Below, one piece after another: positions 46,863 through 59,980 of a stretch of DNA of 64,000 nt. Positions within the stretch are counted from its first letter, which is position 1. The number at the start of each line of letters is the position of its first letter. The translations under genes and the position numbers were made by a program. The stretch is taken from contig NC_090287.1 of the NCBI RefSeq assembly GCF_037392515.1, positions 8,415,501 through 8,479,500 of the forward strand, read 5' to 3'. The notes beneath the pieces are model-generated. The model worked only from the letters and a program-made list of their open reading frames with translations, did no database searches and was not told where the DNA came from. Source of the DNA: Haliotis asinina (Eukaryota; Mollusca; Gastropoda; Lepetellida; Haliotidae).

Positions 46863-48117
46863 TTACACTGGGATAAGTCATGAAATAACATGGATGTTAT
46901 TTTACAGGAAAATATTTACATTTACATGATCTTTCGTCAAATGTCTTAATGTTTTTCTGAAGTCCATTACATGATAAACATAGGGTTGATCACAGCTCTT
47001 GATTTCAGCCATATAGCAATACATCAAGTCAAAGCGTCATATTTATATTTAAGAGTGTCAGCAAATATAAGTACTTTAAATATATTTCATTTTCTTAGAC
47101 CACTACATCTAAAATAGATTAGATTAGATAAAAATCATATGAAATGAAGATTCAAATTCAGGGTACATTCTGTACTTGAACCAATGGTCATAGTTTGCTG
47201 TAACAACTAAGGGACATAACTCTGCACACTGAATTGCACCACGTTGATTTTCTTGCATTCGATGTGCATTAACAACTGATATCACTGTCAACGTTATCAA
47301 ATCATATCAAGTTTTGTTTAAAACATGATACATGTACTTTTCCAATTCCTACACATGCCAGAAATATTGGCTGTGTTTCCATAAACAAGCAGTAAGCAAT
47401 GTGAGACCAACTCACCATACTATATGTCATTTACATGCACCTGCTGATTAAACGTTAACATTTCAACAATTACATTGTTTGGGCAGCAAACTGGTACTTT
47501 GTAAAATTTCTGAGAAAACGGTCATAAATGTAAAGAAATAGTATTTCAATACGTACCTCTAAATTGAAAACAAACCAAGTTGATCTTGAAAAATCATGCA
47601 GTCAAAATGTCTCACAAGTCTGTTAGTGTGTTAGACCAAGACTGCAGGAGTTTGGCTACAGCCACTATAGAAACAGACATTCATCACGTGTGCACCAGGT
47701 TTTTTCCAGACAAATTACTCCCACAAATCCCCTGGGATATTAAAAAGTCCAGATATGTGAATGAGTGAGGTAACATGTTTTCATAAAGAAAAACACACAT
47801 GAAATATAAACCTGACAAAATACACGTTCACATCTGTCAACAAACAATCCCGGTTCTGAAGCATTCTTCAACACATAACATTCACTTGTGGGAAAATGTT
47901 GAAAATTAGAGCCCCCCAAATATAGTTTCTTGTTCCTGTGCATTTAACATGGTGCAGACATTTCACTTGAAGTAGTCCCAGAAGCTGTGGTGAACTTGGC
48001 TCTGATCTGCTTGTCAATGACAAAGCTTTGTAAGGCCACAGCTCTGCAGTCACAACTCAACAGGCTACTTTCCATTCCAGTAGTTGCCTTCAAACTTAAA
48101 GAGGCTGCGCTTGCACT
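46863..48117. other. Intergenic, nothing recognised
   Basis: AT-rich, with no coding or repeat signal that I can support. Confidence 0.35.
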
Positions 48118-48640
48118 ACAAGATGTTTCATTCACACTTCAAGGTGTTTCATTCAAACTTCAAGGTGTTTCATTCACACTTCAAGGAGCTGCATTTGCAT
48201 TTTAAGCTGTTTCACTCACACTTCAAAGGGTATTCACACTTCAGGATCTGCATTCACACTTTGAGCTGCTTCATTCACACCTGAAGGAGCTGCTTTCATG
48301 TATGACTGTATCACTTATAGCTTAATTCACACTTCGAGGATTGCATTCACACTTTAGGAACTTCATTCAATGTGCTTTATTCAAACTTCAAGATGCTGCA
48401 TTCACACTTTGAGGAGCTGCATTCACATTTTAGGAGCTGCATTCAATGTGCTTAATTCAAACTTCAAGATGCTGCATTCACACTTCAAGGGACTTATTTC
48501 ACACTTCAAGGAGCAGCATTCACACTTCAATTGGCTTCTTTCAAAATTCAAGGTGCTGCACTTACACTTCCAGGGGCTGCATTCAAGTTTTAAGGACCTG
48601 TATTTTAAGGGCCTGCAGTCACACCTAAGAGGGTTCATTA
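48118..48640. repeat. 21-bp degenerate tandem repeat
   Basis: About 20 or more units based on ATTCACACTTCAAGGNGCTGC, with several 18-24-bp variants. The 21-bp period keeps short frames open on both strands (HSHFKVF-like repeats), but units differ by indels and no frame persists. Diverged, so older than the 44- and 45-bp arrays. Confidence 0.82.
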
Positions 48641-51347
48641 ACACATGTCAAAACTACATTCTTGTTCCAAGCACAAAATACACTTGAATGCACAATATGT
48701 TCAATCACTGAAACTGAATGTTTATTTCCTGACAAGTAATTTGAACCGCATGAAATCATATTTTCACTTCACGACATTCTGTTTGATTAAATTCGTATTA
48801 AGCTCACAACATCATATTTTCTCTTACAACAGTGGTGTTTCCACATGATTCCACAGTACTCAATCTTCCCCAGTTATAGTTTCACCCTTGATATTTCACA
48901 TTAGTTGTTATCTCATTAACTCGAAGACTGTAGATCTCCCAGTACAACCTGCAGATAATCCATGGAAAACCTAAATACATTATACTTGCAACAACTGGCG
49001 AATCAAACAATGACATCCTTTTCCATGTCAACAAATACTGATTCAACATCATTACCTTAATATTAAAGAATATTAAACAGAACATATTCTAAGTCTGCTC
49101 CTCGGTGTGCTCAAACTTGTCACTATTTTGGACACATAATGGCTTCCAGAACACGAATATAATGCTGAAGGGGGAACATAGTCCGTGTGTCTATAGACAA
49201 GCTCCCAACAGTGATACTGCAACAGACATGTTGTCTAACAATAATTCTAAAATAATTAATAAACTCCCCAAACAGTACTCATATCAGACAAGACAACTGA
49301 AAATTGATGAGCACAATGAGCTGGAAATGCACTCTTCATTTAGTGATTGTTGATCTACTATTCGTGAGTGAGTTGGGTTTAGCTCTATGTTGTACAGTGT
49401 TCCTGTTATTTCATATCTCAATGTGGCAGGAAATCCCTGAGACATGCATATTTTGGACATTTCAAACATTTCAATCAGATCTCTTCCTTTGACAAAATGT
49501 CACCTTTGCAGGTCTGATAAGATGATGCTTCCAAAACATGATGCCTTCACTAAGATGAACACCTCTGCCCAGCGGTGTCACTATATGGCCGAAATATTGC
49601 CAGTGTGACTCTAAATTTTAACTCACTTACTGCCCAGTAGAAGGTAGTAACTTCCTATTGGGAAAGACCACTAGGAAGAAACAATGGTGACCGCAATGCC
49701 TGTTAGATACCTGCAACATGAGACAATATATTCGGTAATACTTTTTATAAAGTTTCATTTGTGGCAATTTATATTCATGCTCTCATCTTCTAAGCTTTTA
49801 AACAACAATCTATTCCTCATGTCATGAATATTAATATGACTACAACAATTAAACAGACAACCATGATTTCAATAAGTTTGATGTATTAAACTGTGGTCCC
49901 TAATAATTTAAGAATTACACGTTGAGTCTTGTTTTACATGATTTGATCACAATGAACATTTGTCATTGCAAGATTTCGTTTAATCTTGATGTTGACAAGT
50001 GCTGCAATAAATGTCATTAACTTTTTAAAATAAATCATAAAAAAATAATCTGCCATCAGGCTCAGTATTGAAAATAACCTGGATGAAATCAGCAGCTAAA
50101 ATGATTTTCCTTTGCTTGCCCTAAAGATGAACTACTACCTGGATATTTAAGGCTGGTCTACATGAGTGTCAGTGGTGACTGTATGCATTAGACTTATTGA
50201 GCATTGGCTGATTAGAATTGAAATGTCAAGTGATATTTGAGGAAAGTCTATGATATGTCATGAAGAGGTCTATCAGGTTCAAGGATGGAATTACCAATGA
50301 GAGCTACAGCTCATAATTCCCACATTAAGTTGCACTTATTACTGTATATTGTTCCATGCCTCTTCATAGGAGTTTATCTAAATTATATTGAAATATTTAG
50401 GACTGCATATCCTTTGTACCATGGAAACAGTTTAATAAATATCAAATGACAAAGCTAAAACTTTCTCACATCAAACACTGTAAACTGACAAGTTTAAGGT
50501 TTTGGTTCCAGAATTGCTTTCACAAAGTTTTTTTTTCAAGTTTGGGTTAAATAACGTTTTCCTCATAACAAGTAAACACATTTTCTAATGAAATTCCTCA
50601 TATGGTTTAACGTATCTCTGCTTTCATCTGTTGTGAGGAAAGCAGAGTACTGTCACCACTTAAAGGAACCCAACATGCACAACTCTCAAAGCACACAAAG
50701 GGGGCCAACAATTGGTCTGCTGTAAACAGGAAACATAAATTAACTGAGATAGGTTATACCATTAAGGGTACCAAGTCTCTATGACTGAATCCTAGTTTGC
50801 CTTGATTTACACTATAGGCATTGTTACTTTCCTTTTGTCTTGTTTCCCTTCAAACAATAAGCTTTCAGATCATGATACAACAGTTGAAGACTTTTGATAA
50901 TCAGGGAATCAAACCCACAACCAATATTGGCTGTGGCCAAGGGGACATAACCCCCAACACCTGGAGATGGAAGTCACATACTGTGAGTTATTAACAGTTA
51001 ACATGACAGAAGAGTTGTCTACTCTTTAACTCAATTACTTTTTCAACATTCCAAATGAATTACATACACTAAAGTGTTTGATGGGCCAAAGTGCAATAAA
51101 TCTTTTGGAATGAAGTTTTTGAACATGGTTCCATATCCAACTATTTTATCATGTCCATGTTCTATTAACTCCACCTAAGTTGAGACCTGCATGCATCACA
51201 CTGTACCATGTATGACGTAAGAACAGTCAATGACACAGACACTTGACATTACAAACATGGTGTGCTGCAGACTTATCCAAACAGTCGTGGCACTATACAG
51301 AGAGAACATCCTTACAAAATAATGTCAGTGCCTTCTTACATGAAACA
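48641..51347. other. Intergenic with SINE traces
   Basis: 49364-49440 keeps a GTGAGTGAGTTGGGTTTAGC start and a family B-like remainder. 49567-49623 resembles the shared SINE tail in the other orientation (TATATGGCCGAAATATTGCC). 50640-50760 has no repeat and holds CACTTAAAG, ACAATTGG and TGTAAACAGG (NKX-, SOX- and FOX-like). No gene seen. Confidence 0.3.
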
Positions 51348-51604
51348 GACCTGTGAAGGTCTGGGGTAGAATAGGCCTTCAGCAACCCATGTTTACCTTA
51401 AACGGTGACTATGCTTGTTGTAACAGGTGACTAACGGAATTGGGTGGTCAATCTCACTGACTTGGTTAACATATATATGATTGGTTCCCAATTGCACAGA
51501 TTGGTGCTCCTGCTGTTGATCACTGAATTGTCTGGTCCAGACTCAATTATTTACAGACCGCTGCCATATGGATGGAAGAGTGTGGCGTAAAACTAAACTC
51601 ACCC
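51348..51604 (+). mobile_element. SINE family A, near-complete
   Basis: GACCTGTGAAGGTCTGGGG, AGAATAGGCCTTCAGCAACC, GGTGACTAACGG, TGTTGATCACTGAATTGTC, GCGTAAAACTAAACTCACC. About 257 bp. Confidence 0.78.
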
Positions 51605-53940
51605 ACCCCATTATATGAAACAAATGTACCCAAATATTAGAATTTAGTTTTAATGAATATGCACTCTACTGCATATGTTTTCCAGTTCAAATTGTCATAT
51701 GTAAATCATACTGAAAAAAAAAAAAATAATAATAATAAAAACAGACATCCTTGGTTTCATACAAGAAATACACCCATCTCTGCCTGGTGACTTCTCTAAA
51801 CAAATATTTACATAGTAAATGTACATGAACAGTGTTTTAAGAGCTTAACATCAATTACCCATTTACATTGATTAGAGTCTGGCTTGGATTTACAGAAGCA
51901 GAGGCTAGACACCTTCCACAATTGCTGTGTTTGTCAGGCCTCGACTTGACAACACAGGGTAATGACTGCACAAATGAGAGCTAGCCTACACGTGATGGCT
52001 AACTTGGTATGATAAAGTCCAACTGCTGTGACTGAATTGATGAACACTCACCATGAAAGGATATATGACTGAATTATTTGTATGAAACAGGTTGATGAAT
52101 GACTTAACATAGAAGATCATCTGGCCTTGAGGGCTGATGACAGTGTTCACAAGAGCAGAGATACAGACCATGTGAAAGGTTATTGATAAACTTCACTTCT
52201 AGTAGGATTAATAGAAGAAATACATACAGAAAACTGGATTAAGGATTTTAAAAACTTTCGATGGGCACAGTTATCTCCAGTCTCTGAGAGTCCACAGAAA
52301 GGATTGAGAGGGGTCAATATGTAGTGTGACAAAGAAAAATGGATGGGTTTTGTCTGGTTCTGTCACCATGTCTCAAGGAAAGCTTGGTCAAACTGACTCT
52401 TTCCTTTTAACCTATCCGGTTTGATGAGGCACAAAAGAGCCAGGAACATACAAATTGTGATCACAAGTATTCAAACTAGTGTCATCTGTGGAGCAAACAC
52501 TTTAACCACTGTGCCACATCAAATGAATGTCTTGAAAACATGTTCTTAGACTCCAAATAATTGCTTTCTCTAACTTCAGAGGAGCATTGTGTCATTCCTT
52601 GCTGCAGTGAAAGCAGACATTATGCCTCTCGAAAGAGAACCAGGCTCTCCAAATATCAAATGGTCAGCTGAAATGTCAATCTAAAATTTGAATTGGTCAG
52701 CTGAAATGTCAGTCCAAAATTTGAACTGGTCAGCAAAAATGTCAGCCTCAAACATTAAACATTTGTCTCGAATGTCACTGAAAATATTCATTGTCTCTTC
52801 TACACATCTTGTGTTTAGACCATACAGTAAAATTATGAAGGGTTTTCAAACAGCAATACAGTGGTGTCACGGTGAGGGGAGGTAACTCAGTAGACAATTA
52901 GGAATACCACTAGGAATAGCTATGACTTGCTTAAAATTTCATTTTCATTTCTGTATTTATCAGTGGAACCACAGAAATAAAGGCTACCAAAATCCAGAGG
53001 GAATGCTTACCTTATGGATATGGAATGTTGTGTACATGACAGTCAAACATGATGGACCCCTCAAATATTATACAGAAGGCTCAAACATCTCTGCCTTGAT
53101 TCCTCTGTGCTGTTCTCAGCCAAGACATTTAGTGTTTAATCAAACACACCACTTAAATGAATGAAATTTGACACACATGGAATTTACCCACAAGCGCCAG
53201 GGGATAGTGAACTGGACTGCTACCATCCACCATTCTGTAGTCTAGCAGACAATATTTAAACAAAGACTGTGTTGATTGGCTATCTGAAAGCGTAATGTGA
53301 TGGGGAGCTCAGGTAATCAACATAGCTTCAACCTGACATGAATACAAATGAACGGGGTAAATAAATACAGTCCTGCCACCATGTGATGATATTAGTCAAC
53401 AGTCAACAAACGGGGGATTGTACACAGCCAAACAGAGCCAGCAGGGAAGGTCTACAAACACAGACACATCTTTCACTTGGTGTTAACTTACAACTTGATA
53501 TTCAACCTCATTTTCCTTTGGATACAAAAAGGTTTGTCTAATAATACCATGTAGGAGGTTTGATAATGCAATAATCATGCCAAGGTAAAACTGTTCTGGC
53601 CATTTAGGACTGTTTTAGATGCCTAAAGTTGTGGTTGCATCTACTTAACTCATTCAGTGTTCTATTATGTAAGAATCTAAGTTATTTTTTAATGGTATTT
53701 CCTTTCCTCAGCTTTGAATGGAATTTTAATCATGTCACATGGAATGAAATGTGACACAGGTGGTGCCATATTTGTGACAGGTATGCACATGCCGCTCTCA
53801 GAAACAACTACCAGTTGCCACACCTTATGGGATGAAAAGTGACAGAGGTGATGCCAGGCGACAGATATGCACATGACGCTTTCAAAAACAACCACCACTT
53901 ACATGGTTCTCCCAGGGCAGTTTACTACACAAGATGAAAT
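51605..53940. other. Intergenic, no gene seen; two repeat-free blocks
   Basis: An A-rich run at 51715-51738. Blocks 51860-52000 and 53170-53480 are less AT-rich and carry ATTGATTAG and AATATTTAAACAAAG (FOX-like) motifs. At 52640-52745 a 35-bp unit with GGTCAGCTGAAATGTCAGTC recurs about three times. No coding signal. Confidence 0.25.
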
Positions 53941-54092
53941 AGTGAGTTTAGCTTTATGTCACTTTCAGCAATATTCTAACAACAATATCATGGTGGGGGA
54001 CACCAGAAATAGGCTTCACACATTGTACCCATGTGGGAGTCAAACCTGGGTTCTTTGCCTGATGAGCAAGTACTTAATCACTAGGCTACCCT
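53941..54092 (-). mobile_element. tRNA-derived SINE, family B
   Basis: The plus strand: AGTGAGTTTAGCTTTATGTC, TTTCAGCAATATTC, GGGGGACACCAG, GGGAGTCAAACCTGGG (inverted B box), TACTTAATCACTAGGC. Confidence 0.72.
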
Positions 54093-55974
54093 CCTCCCCC
54101 CCCCACCTGCTACACAGGATGAAATACTATCCCTTAGATGACAAGGATGCCCGTTTCCTTGATATTACTGAATTCGGGGACAAACTAGTGTCAGCTAAGT
54201 GTATACATGCAATGACAAAACAAATACTTTGGGTTTGCAGAATTTTAAAGGTAAAGCCTAAAATATCAGTCTGAAATAACTTCACCTCAGGTGCTTATAA
54301 ACATCATGGTAATGTAAAAATGAATCACTTACAAACAACTGTGTTAAATCATATTTTCCCTATGCTGAAAAGATAATCAAATATTTAAGCACAATTTCCA
54401 ATCAAAACACAACAGAAATATGAACTGAAATCAAACCTTAAAATCACTTATAAAACCTAATCCATTCCATTGCAAAATGCATGAAAGATATCAACCTAAA
54501 AAGCAGGAAGGAAGATTAAGGCATATTTGGTTTCTGGTGTCTGTTTGGAGCAGTTATCATGACATCAAATATTTACAATTTCAGGCTTCTGTTTTTGTTG
54601 GTACAAATATCAAAAGGCAATTTTTTTCACATTCCAGTCATCATAATTGAAATATGTTTAATATTCATATTGTAAATACCATACCATACAGCTGGTAAGG
54701 AATACATGTATGTCCAAATCATGAAACCATATTATTCTGCTGATGACACATATGACTACATCAATGATTTTCATATTACATTTCTGCTTATGTATATATT
54801 GAGGATATATTATTGTTTCTTAGAACCATAGTTCTGATCCACTGACCTACGTTCATTAGCCTACTATAAACTTATGACAGGTCATAATATTAGGAACACA
54901 TCATGGATTGGAACCCTTATCACAACACTGTCTCAATCATTGAAAATATATTACTATGTGGATAATGGATATGCTCAGATCATCCAATCATATTACTCTG
55001 CTGATAATAGATACTGGTATGTCTGTATTATCAAATCACATTACTCTCCCGATAATAGTATGACTATATTATCAAATTAAATTACTCTGTTACTAATGGA
55101 TATGTCCATATTACCATATCACATTACTTTGCTGATAATGCATATGTCCATATTATTAAATCATATTGCTCTACTGATAATAGATAATCCACATTATCAA
55201 ATCATAATGCTCCTTTGATAACAGAAACAGGTGGTTGTTCCTGCCAGCTGAAAAACCCTACAAGTACCAGAAACAGTTAGTGAGCCCTGGACATCAGAAA
55301 CTTTGTCATGTACCATCCGTTGTCAATGAAAAATAAATGAATTGTGACAGCATGTAGCTGGAAGCAAAAGTCAAGTGCACATCACACTGCCTTGGTCAAC
55401 AACACTGAGAAAGCAGTGATGAGGATATAATATCTACGCACACAGAGACAGACAGGTGCAGATCAACAAGCCAATAATAATATGATCGTTCCATGCAAAG
55501 GACAGTTGTGCCAGTTTGTGTGTGTTTTTTCACCAATATTCCCTCATGATATTTGTGGGAAATGGGCCCCCAAGGGCTGAGGCTGACAGTTTATCAGCTT
55601 GACAGGACTTATCAAATCAGACCCACATCAATTGTGTAGACACCCTAGTTTAATTCACAGTATGGTGTCACTGATATTGAATTAAATTCTGGTAAAATCT
55701 CTGGTTCACCAAAAAACTGTTGACATTCTAGAAGCACATGTGGTTTTGCATAAACATGACTGGATTTCTAAGGATGCAGCCTTCATTTCAAGGAGACAGA
55801 ATATCTCCTATCCTGAGGTATCACCACTACAATGATACCTGTCACTGAGTGTCCTATCTCACACAAAAACAGGGGCATGGGAGACCAAGCTGTCTTACAC
55901 ACTGCCAGTTTCCGTGCAGAGTTGTGTACCTTAGGTGAAACAGAATCCTTTATATGTAGCTTCATATCCTAGAC
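54093..55974. other. Intergenic with AT-rich tandem array
   Basis: Apart from the array at 54710-55225, the block 55380-55680 is repeat-free, with GTTTATCAGC and CTTATCAAATCAG (GATA-like) and ATGCAAAG (octamer-like). No ORF of interest. Confidence 0.28.
54710..55225. repeat. Degenerate AT-rich tandem repeat, about 55-bp unit
   Basis: Units carry ATCATATTACTCTGCTGATAA, then GGATATGTCCATATTATCAA. About seven recognisable units with substitutions and indels, clearest at 54930-55215. Confidence 0.68.
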
Positions 55975-56093
55975 GACCTGTGAAGATCTGGGTTACAGTT
56001 GGTCTTCAGTAACTCATGCTTGTGTTAATAGTTGACTAACAGGATCAGGTAGTCAGGCTCACTTACTTGGTTGACGCATGATATGATTCACAA
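55975..56093 (+). mobile_element. SINE family A, 3'-truncated
   Basis: GACCTGTGAAGATCTGGG to CTTGGTTGACGCATGATATG. The tail half is missing, which is unusual for retroposition and suggests later deletion. Confidence 0.62.
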
Positions 56094-57289
56094 GACCTCA
56101 AATATGTGAGACCTTCATCACTTCAGTCTTCCCTCTCAAATCAAGATGACATAACTAGATTCAACTGAAAAAATCATTAATGGAAACCTGTGATTGTTGG
56201 TTTGAAGCCTGTTTTTTTATGTTATGTTGAACGAGTTGTCAGGACAATACCACTGCTCTGTGTTTCAATAAATATATCAAAATGTGTCACTTCAGGCTTT
56301 CTATACTGAGTTGACACCCCTACATACAACTCACACACTCATTCATGAAGAGAACAGTCATGACATGGTTTCAGTCCACATCTTGAACGTTTACAAAATG
56401 TCATTAAGTTTAATTTTTATGACTTTCTACTACTGCTAATCTTTTCCCATACTTGATGCAACCTCCATGTACTTCCAGCAACCTTACATTACAGTGGTTG
56501 GTTGACCTTTTCACATCTACTTAATTGACAAAAAAAATAACCCAAAAAACATTTAAAATGTCACTGAGTTTACTTTTAATGACCTTGTATGGCTGCTGAT
56601 TGTTTTGGACTGGTATTTAACCAGGACTCTAGGAAGTTGTTTTTACATTATAACTGCAAAAACAGAGACAAATACATGGCTATTACTGAGGCAATGAATA
56701 ACCCATCAAGACGCTGGTTGAGATATTTGGGATGGATAACTGAATCCCAGGAATTTAACATTTATTGAGGCCTCCAAATTATGTTTAGCATTATCATTAT
56801 TAAATAAACAAATATATTTTAAAAAAAAAGCTGTTGATCAAAATACAAAAAAACAACAGTTATGTAAATCCACTTTGAAAAGCATGGTCCATCATTTAAA
56901 ATGAAGACATTTATGGTGAATGACCAGTGCAAGGTTTTCTGTTCTGCCTTATTTACATATTCAGATTACTTCTTTCAGTGGCATGTTTAGAAGTTGGTGA
57001 ATCAGATAAGGGCAAACTTTATGGATTAACAACTTCTTTATTCAGATTATCCGAGGTTATTGATACGTGAGACCAACATGAAAAAAGAGGTTGTTTTACA
57101 TTTTGTTTCATTTTGGTTAGCCAATGTCTAGCACATGAACTGAGACACCTGCCTAATAATTACCAGATTCATCTGGAAACCATGACAGTCAAGTCCATAT
57201 AAACATGAGATCTTGTGCGTCCAGACCCAATTTTACATGTCTGCTTTACAATAACCCTACAGAATATCAGTAAAGGCAAATTTTCATGT
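56094..57289. other. Intergenic, nothing recognised
   Basis: AT-rich, no repeat ends and no coding signal seen. Confidence 0.35.
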
Positions 57290-57672
57290 CCACAACCCAT
57301 TAATCTGGAAACCTCTTAAGTCCAGGTTTAGACCCCATTAATCTGGAAACCTAAGTCCAGTTCTAGACCCCATTAATCTGGAAACTTCATTAGACCAAAC
57401 CCATTAATCTGAAAACCTCATTAGTCTAAACCCCATTAACCTGAAAAACTCCTTAGACTAGACCCCATTAATCTGGAAACTTCATCAGACCAAACCCATT
57501 AATCTGAAAACCTCATTAGTCTAAACCCCATTAACCTGAAAAACTCCTTAGACTAGACCACATTAATCTAGAAATCTCAGAGAAAAAACAATTAATCTGG
57601 AAACCTCGTTAGTCTTGACCCCATTAAATCTGATGACTTTGTTAGTCTTGACCTCATTAATCTTAATTTGTC
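57290..57672. repeat. Minisatellite with 95-bp higher-order unit
   Basis: A basic unit of about 32 bp (CCCATTAATCTGGAAACCTC plus TTAGTCTAGA). Two consecutive trimers, 57371-57465 and 57466-57560, are almost identical while the monomers inside each trimer differ, so the last duplication copied a block of three. Confidence 0.85.
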
Positions 57673-59401
57673 TGCTAAGACTGAAAACACTTATCCATCT
57701 TACATTGTCCATAACCAAAATATTATCCATTTTTACATGGGGCACTACAACAATGTCTAAAACTAGACATGTAGATCCAAGCACAATATAAGCGTTTTGG
57801 TGATACCCACAAGCATATGCATGGTTTCCACAGAGGTTCCTGGCCACTGGTTGATGATTCAAGCCTGTTACTACCATATCCTTAACTCTACCAAGGGACA
57901 CGGCTCTGCAAGGTAAATGTGGGAAAGCCCAATAGGCCACCATGCCCTACTAGAGATGGAAGTCACATAGCAGGACAAGCGTTTGTGGATCTTGGTGCAA
58001 TTACACAACCATGCCATGCACCGACTTGCGCAACTCCTGCTATTTGTGACTACTCCATGTTTGTGAAGATTATCTTCACAAACTTTGGAACAAACACATG
58101 GTCCAGGTGCAGCTGGGATGGACAGGCTGCTGGCATAAATATATCTCACTGTACTCTTATAACATTACAATCTTCACAACAGTTGCTTACTTCAGATAAC
58201 CTATTGAGACACACTCATAACAATTTGGGGACAAGTCACATATTTCAGTGGTTTGATGAGGGCCTTCTCCCTTCTACCCCCAGAATTATTAATAAGAGAT
58301 GACCATGATGAAGGCTAAATGTAATAAAATTTTAAATAAGAAATGTTCAAATCTATAATGTCATTTGATGTGTGTCCATAACCTGCTACTGCATTGGGAA
58401 TCACTTGAAACATGAAAATTGAGTTACTTTAGGTGTTTCTAATAAATGTTTTAATTCATGAAGATATTTCTGTACTATGTACAACATGTAGAATGTTTGG
58501 TGTTGGTAATCTGAAAGATAATTCACTGTTGTATAACAATTAATTCAGCGACACATGAAAGAAGAAGCATCTAATTTCTGTCAACATGTTAGTTTGATAT
58601 TTTCACAAGCCTTGTAGGCCAGTGTTGCTAATATGGAGACATATTTACGCCTAAAACAGTTGTCTATATAGGTCTCCTTTTATGACACAACCTTTACTAC
58701 GGTTAACCATAACGCCCATATACAAACACTGTACTAAGGTTACCATAGTGACTTACGATCATCTTAGTGCTTCATGAAAGGAGGCAATGGTCAATATACA
58801 ACCTGTTCCTGGAAAGGTAGTCCATATCGTCAACACAAGAACCTGTTCTTGACAACAAGCCAGTCTGAATTTACCAAAACAGTGTCTGATGCTTAATATC
58901 TTATGAAATATTCATGTGACAATCATCACACACATTGTGGATTTATGTTCTGTAAAATAGCTCTGCAGTTCCATCAGAGACACTAACATGAGTTCTTACA
59001 TCAGATTTGAATAACAGGAGCATAATGGGAGCAGTTAAATCAAGATAAAAGGTGAATATTTCTGAAATATGATGACAATATTGTGAAATATCTGTCTCGA
59101 TCATGTGAGATATGATCGCTACAAGTAAAACGTAATTCTCTTCAATGTGTTAGCTGTCTGGCGTGGGAACACTTTAGCTGAGTGAGTGTTGGGATAATCC
59201 AAGCTTGGTAGATGAGTTGGCACACAATGATGGCAAACTGACAGACGGGAAACTGACAGATGGCTGAGGAAACTATAGTACTCCTCAAAGTAAACTGTCT
59301 GATTCATAAACCACAGGAACTTGGGCTCTTGCTGTTCATGGTAAATAAGAGGTTGGAGCAGATGACTGGATGTTGTGCTTCAGTTAGATACTGGATGAAA
59401 C
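57673..59401. other. Intergenic with inverted repeats, no gene
   Basis: A loose inverted repeat pairs GTCACATAGCAGGACAAGCG (about 57962) with the inverse of CGCAACTCCTGCTATTTGTGAC (about 58028). A near-perfect 25-bp palindrome, GTTTGTGAAG...CTTCACAAAC, lies at about 58059-58083. The overlapping 127- and 92-codon ORFs around 57871-58302 resemble no family. 58660-58790 is a decayed relative of the foldback element at 59855. Confidence 0.35.
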
Positions 59402-59540
59402 AGTGAGTGAGTGAGTGTTACACCACTTTTAGCAATATATAAGAAATTTCACATTGAGGTACACAAGGAATGGGCTTCATGCAGTGTATGTGGGGGAATT
59501 AAGAATGGATCTTTGCATGATGGCTACTGCACCACCCTGT
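59402..59540 (-). mobile_element. SINE family B, degraded
   Basis: CAGTGAGTGAGTGAGTGTTA, CACTTTTAGCAATATATAAG, AGGAATGGGCTTCATGC, GCATGATGGCTACTGC. Confidence 0.58.
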
Positions 59541-59569
59541 GGTTGAAATAGACATTCATTTTCTAATGC

Positions 59570-59675
59570 TGCAGTTAGGAATATGCCAGCAATATAACGG
59601 CAGTGGATGCCCACTGGGAAACTGAGCCCAGGTCTTCAGTGAGACAATCAAATAATTTAACCACTAGGTTAACCC
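59570..59675 (-). mobile_element. SINE family B fragment
   Basis: GGAATATGCCAGCAATATAACGG, GGAAACTGAGCCCAGGTC, AATTTAACCACTAGG. The tail is lost. It adjoins another family B copy in the same orientation. Confidence 0.52.
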
Positions 59676-59854
59676 AAGGTCTGATGAAATAGAGAAGAGA
59701 TGGATGTCTGAATTATATACCCCTTTGTTGAGACCAAGAGCAGACATATGGTGCTGACAAACCAACAATCAGGGCAAATCCAGGATTCAAACCCATGACC
59801 AGTGGTTTCTGGCATGCCCAAGGGATTAACTCTTCACAGCATGACCTACACATC

Positions 59855-59980
59855 GGTGACTCTGGGCTCAGATTTTCGAAGCTCTCTTAGCACTAAGATA
59901 GTTGTAAGTCAATGTTACTGTATGGCACATACGCCTATCTTAGCATTAAGAGACCTTTGAAAATCTAGGCCCTGGTCACC
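59855..59980. mobile_element. Foldback MITE, about 126 bp
   Basis: Arms of about 45 bp: GGTGACTCTGGGCTCAGATT plus TTCGAAG...CTTAGCACTAAGATAG, pairing with the inverse of CTATCTTAGCATTAAGAGAC plus CTTTGAAAATCTAGGCCC... GTCACC. The loop is about 30 bp. I do not see a clear target duplication. A decayed relative at 58660-58790 shares CACTAAGAT and CGTAAGTCA blocks. Confidence 0.72.

Noticed and set aside
48118-48687. Repetitive protein with HSHFK-type repeats
   Set aside because: The 21-bp array has indels in most units, so frames break repeatedly; the ORFs are by-products.
57871-58302. Cysteine-containing ORFs of 127 (+) and 92 (-) codons
   Set aside because: They overlap each other, contain inverted repeats and have no family likeness.
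59780-59850. tRNA-like GGATTCAAACCC box, possibly a further SINE family (also near 50905 and 26632)
   Set aside because: Only a B-box-like match without a consistent A box or tail in the three places, so I could not define an element.
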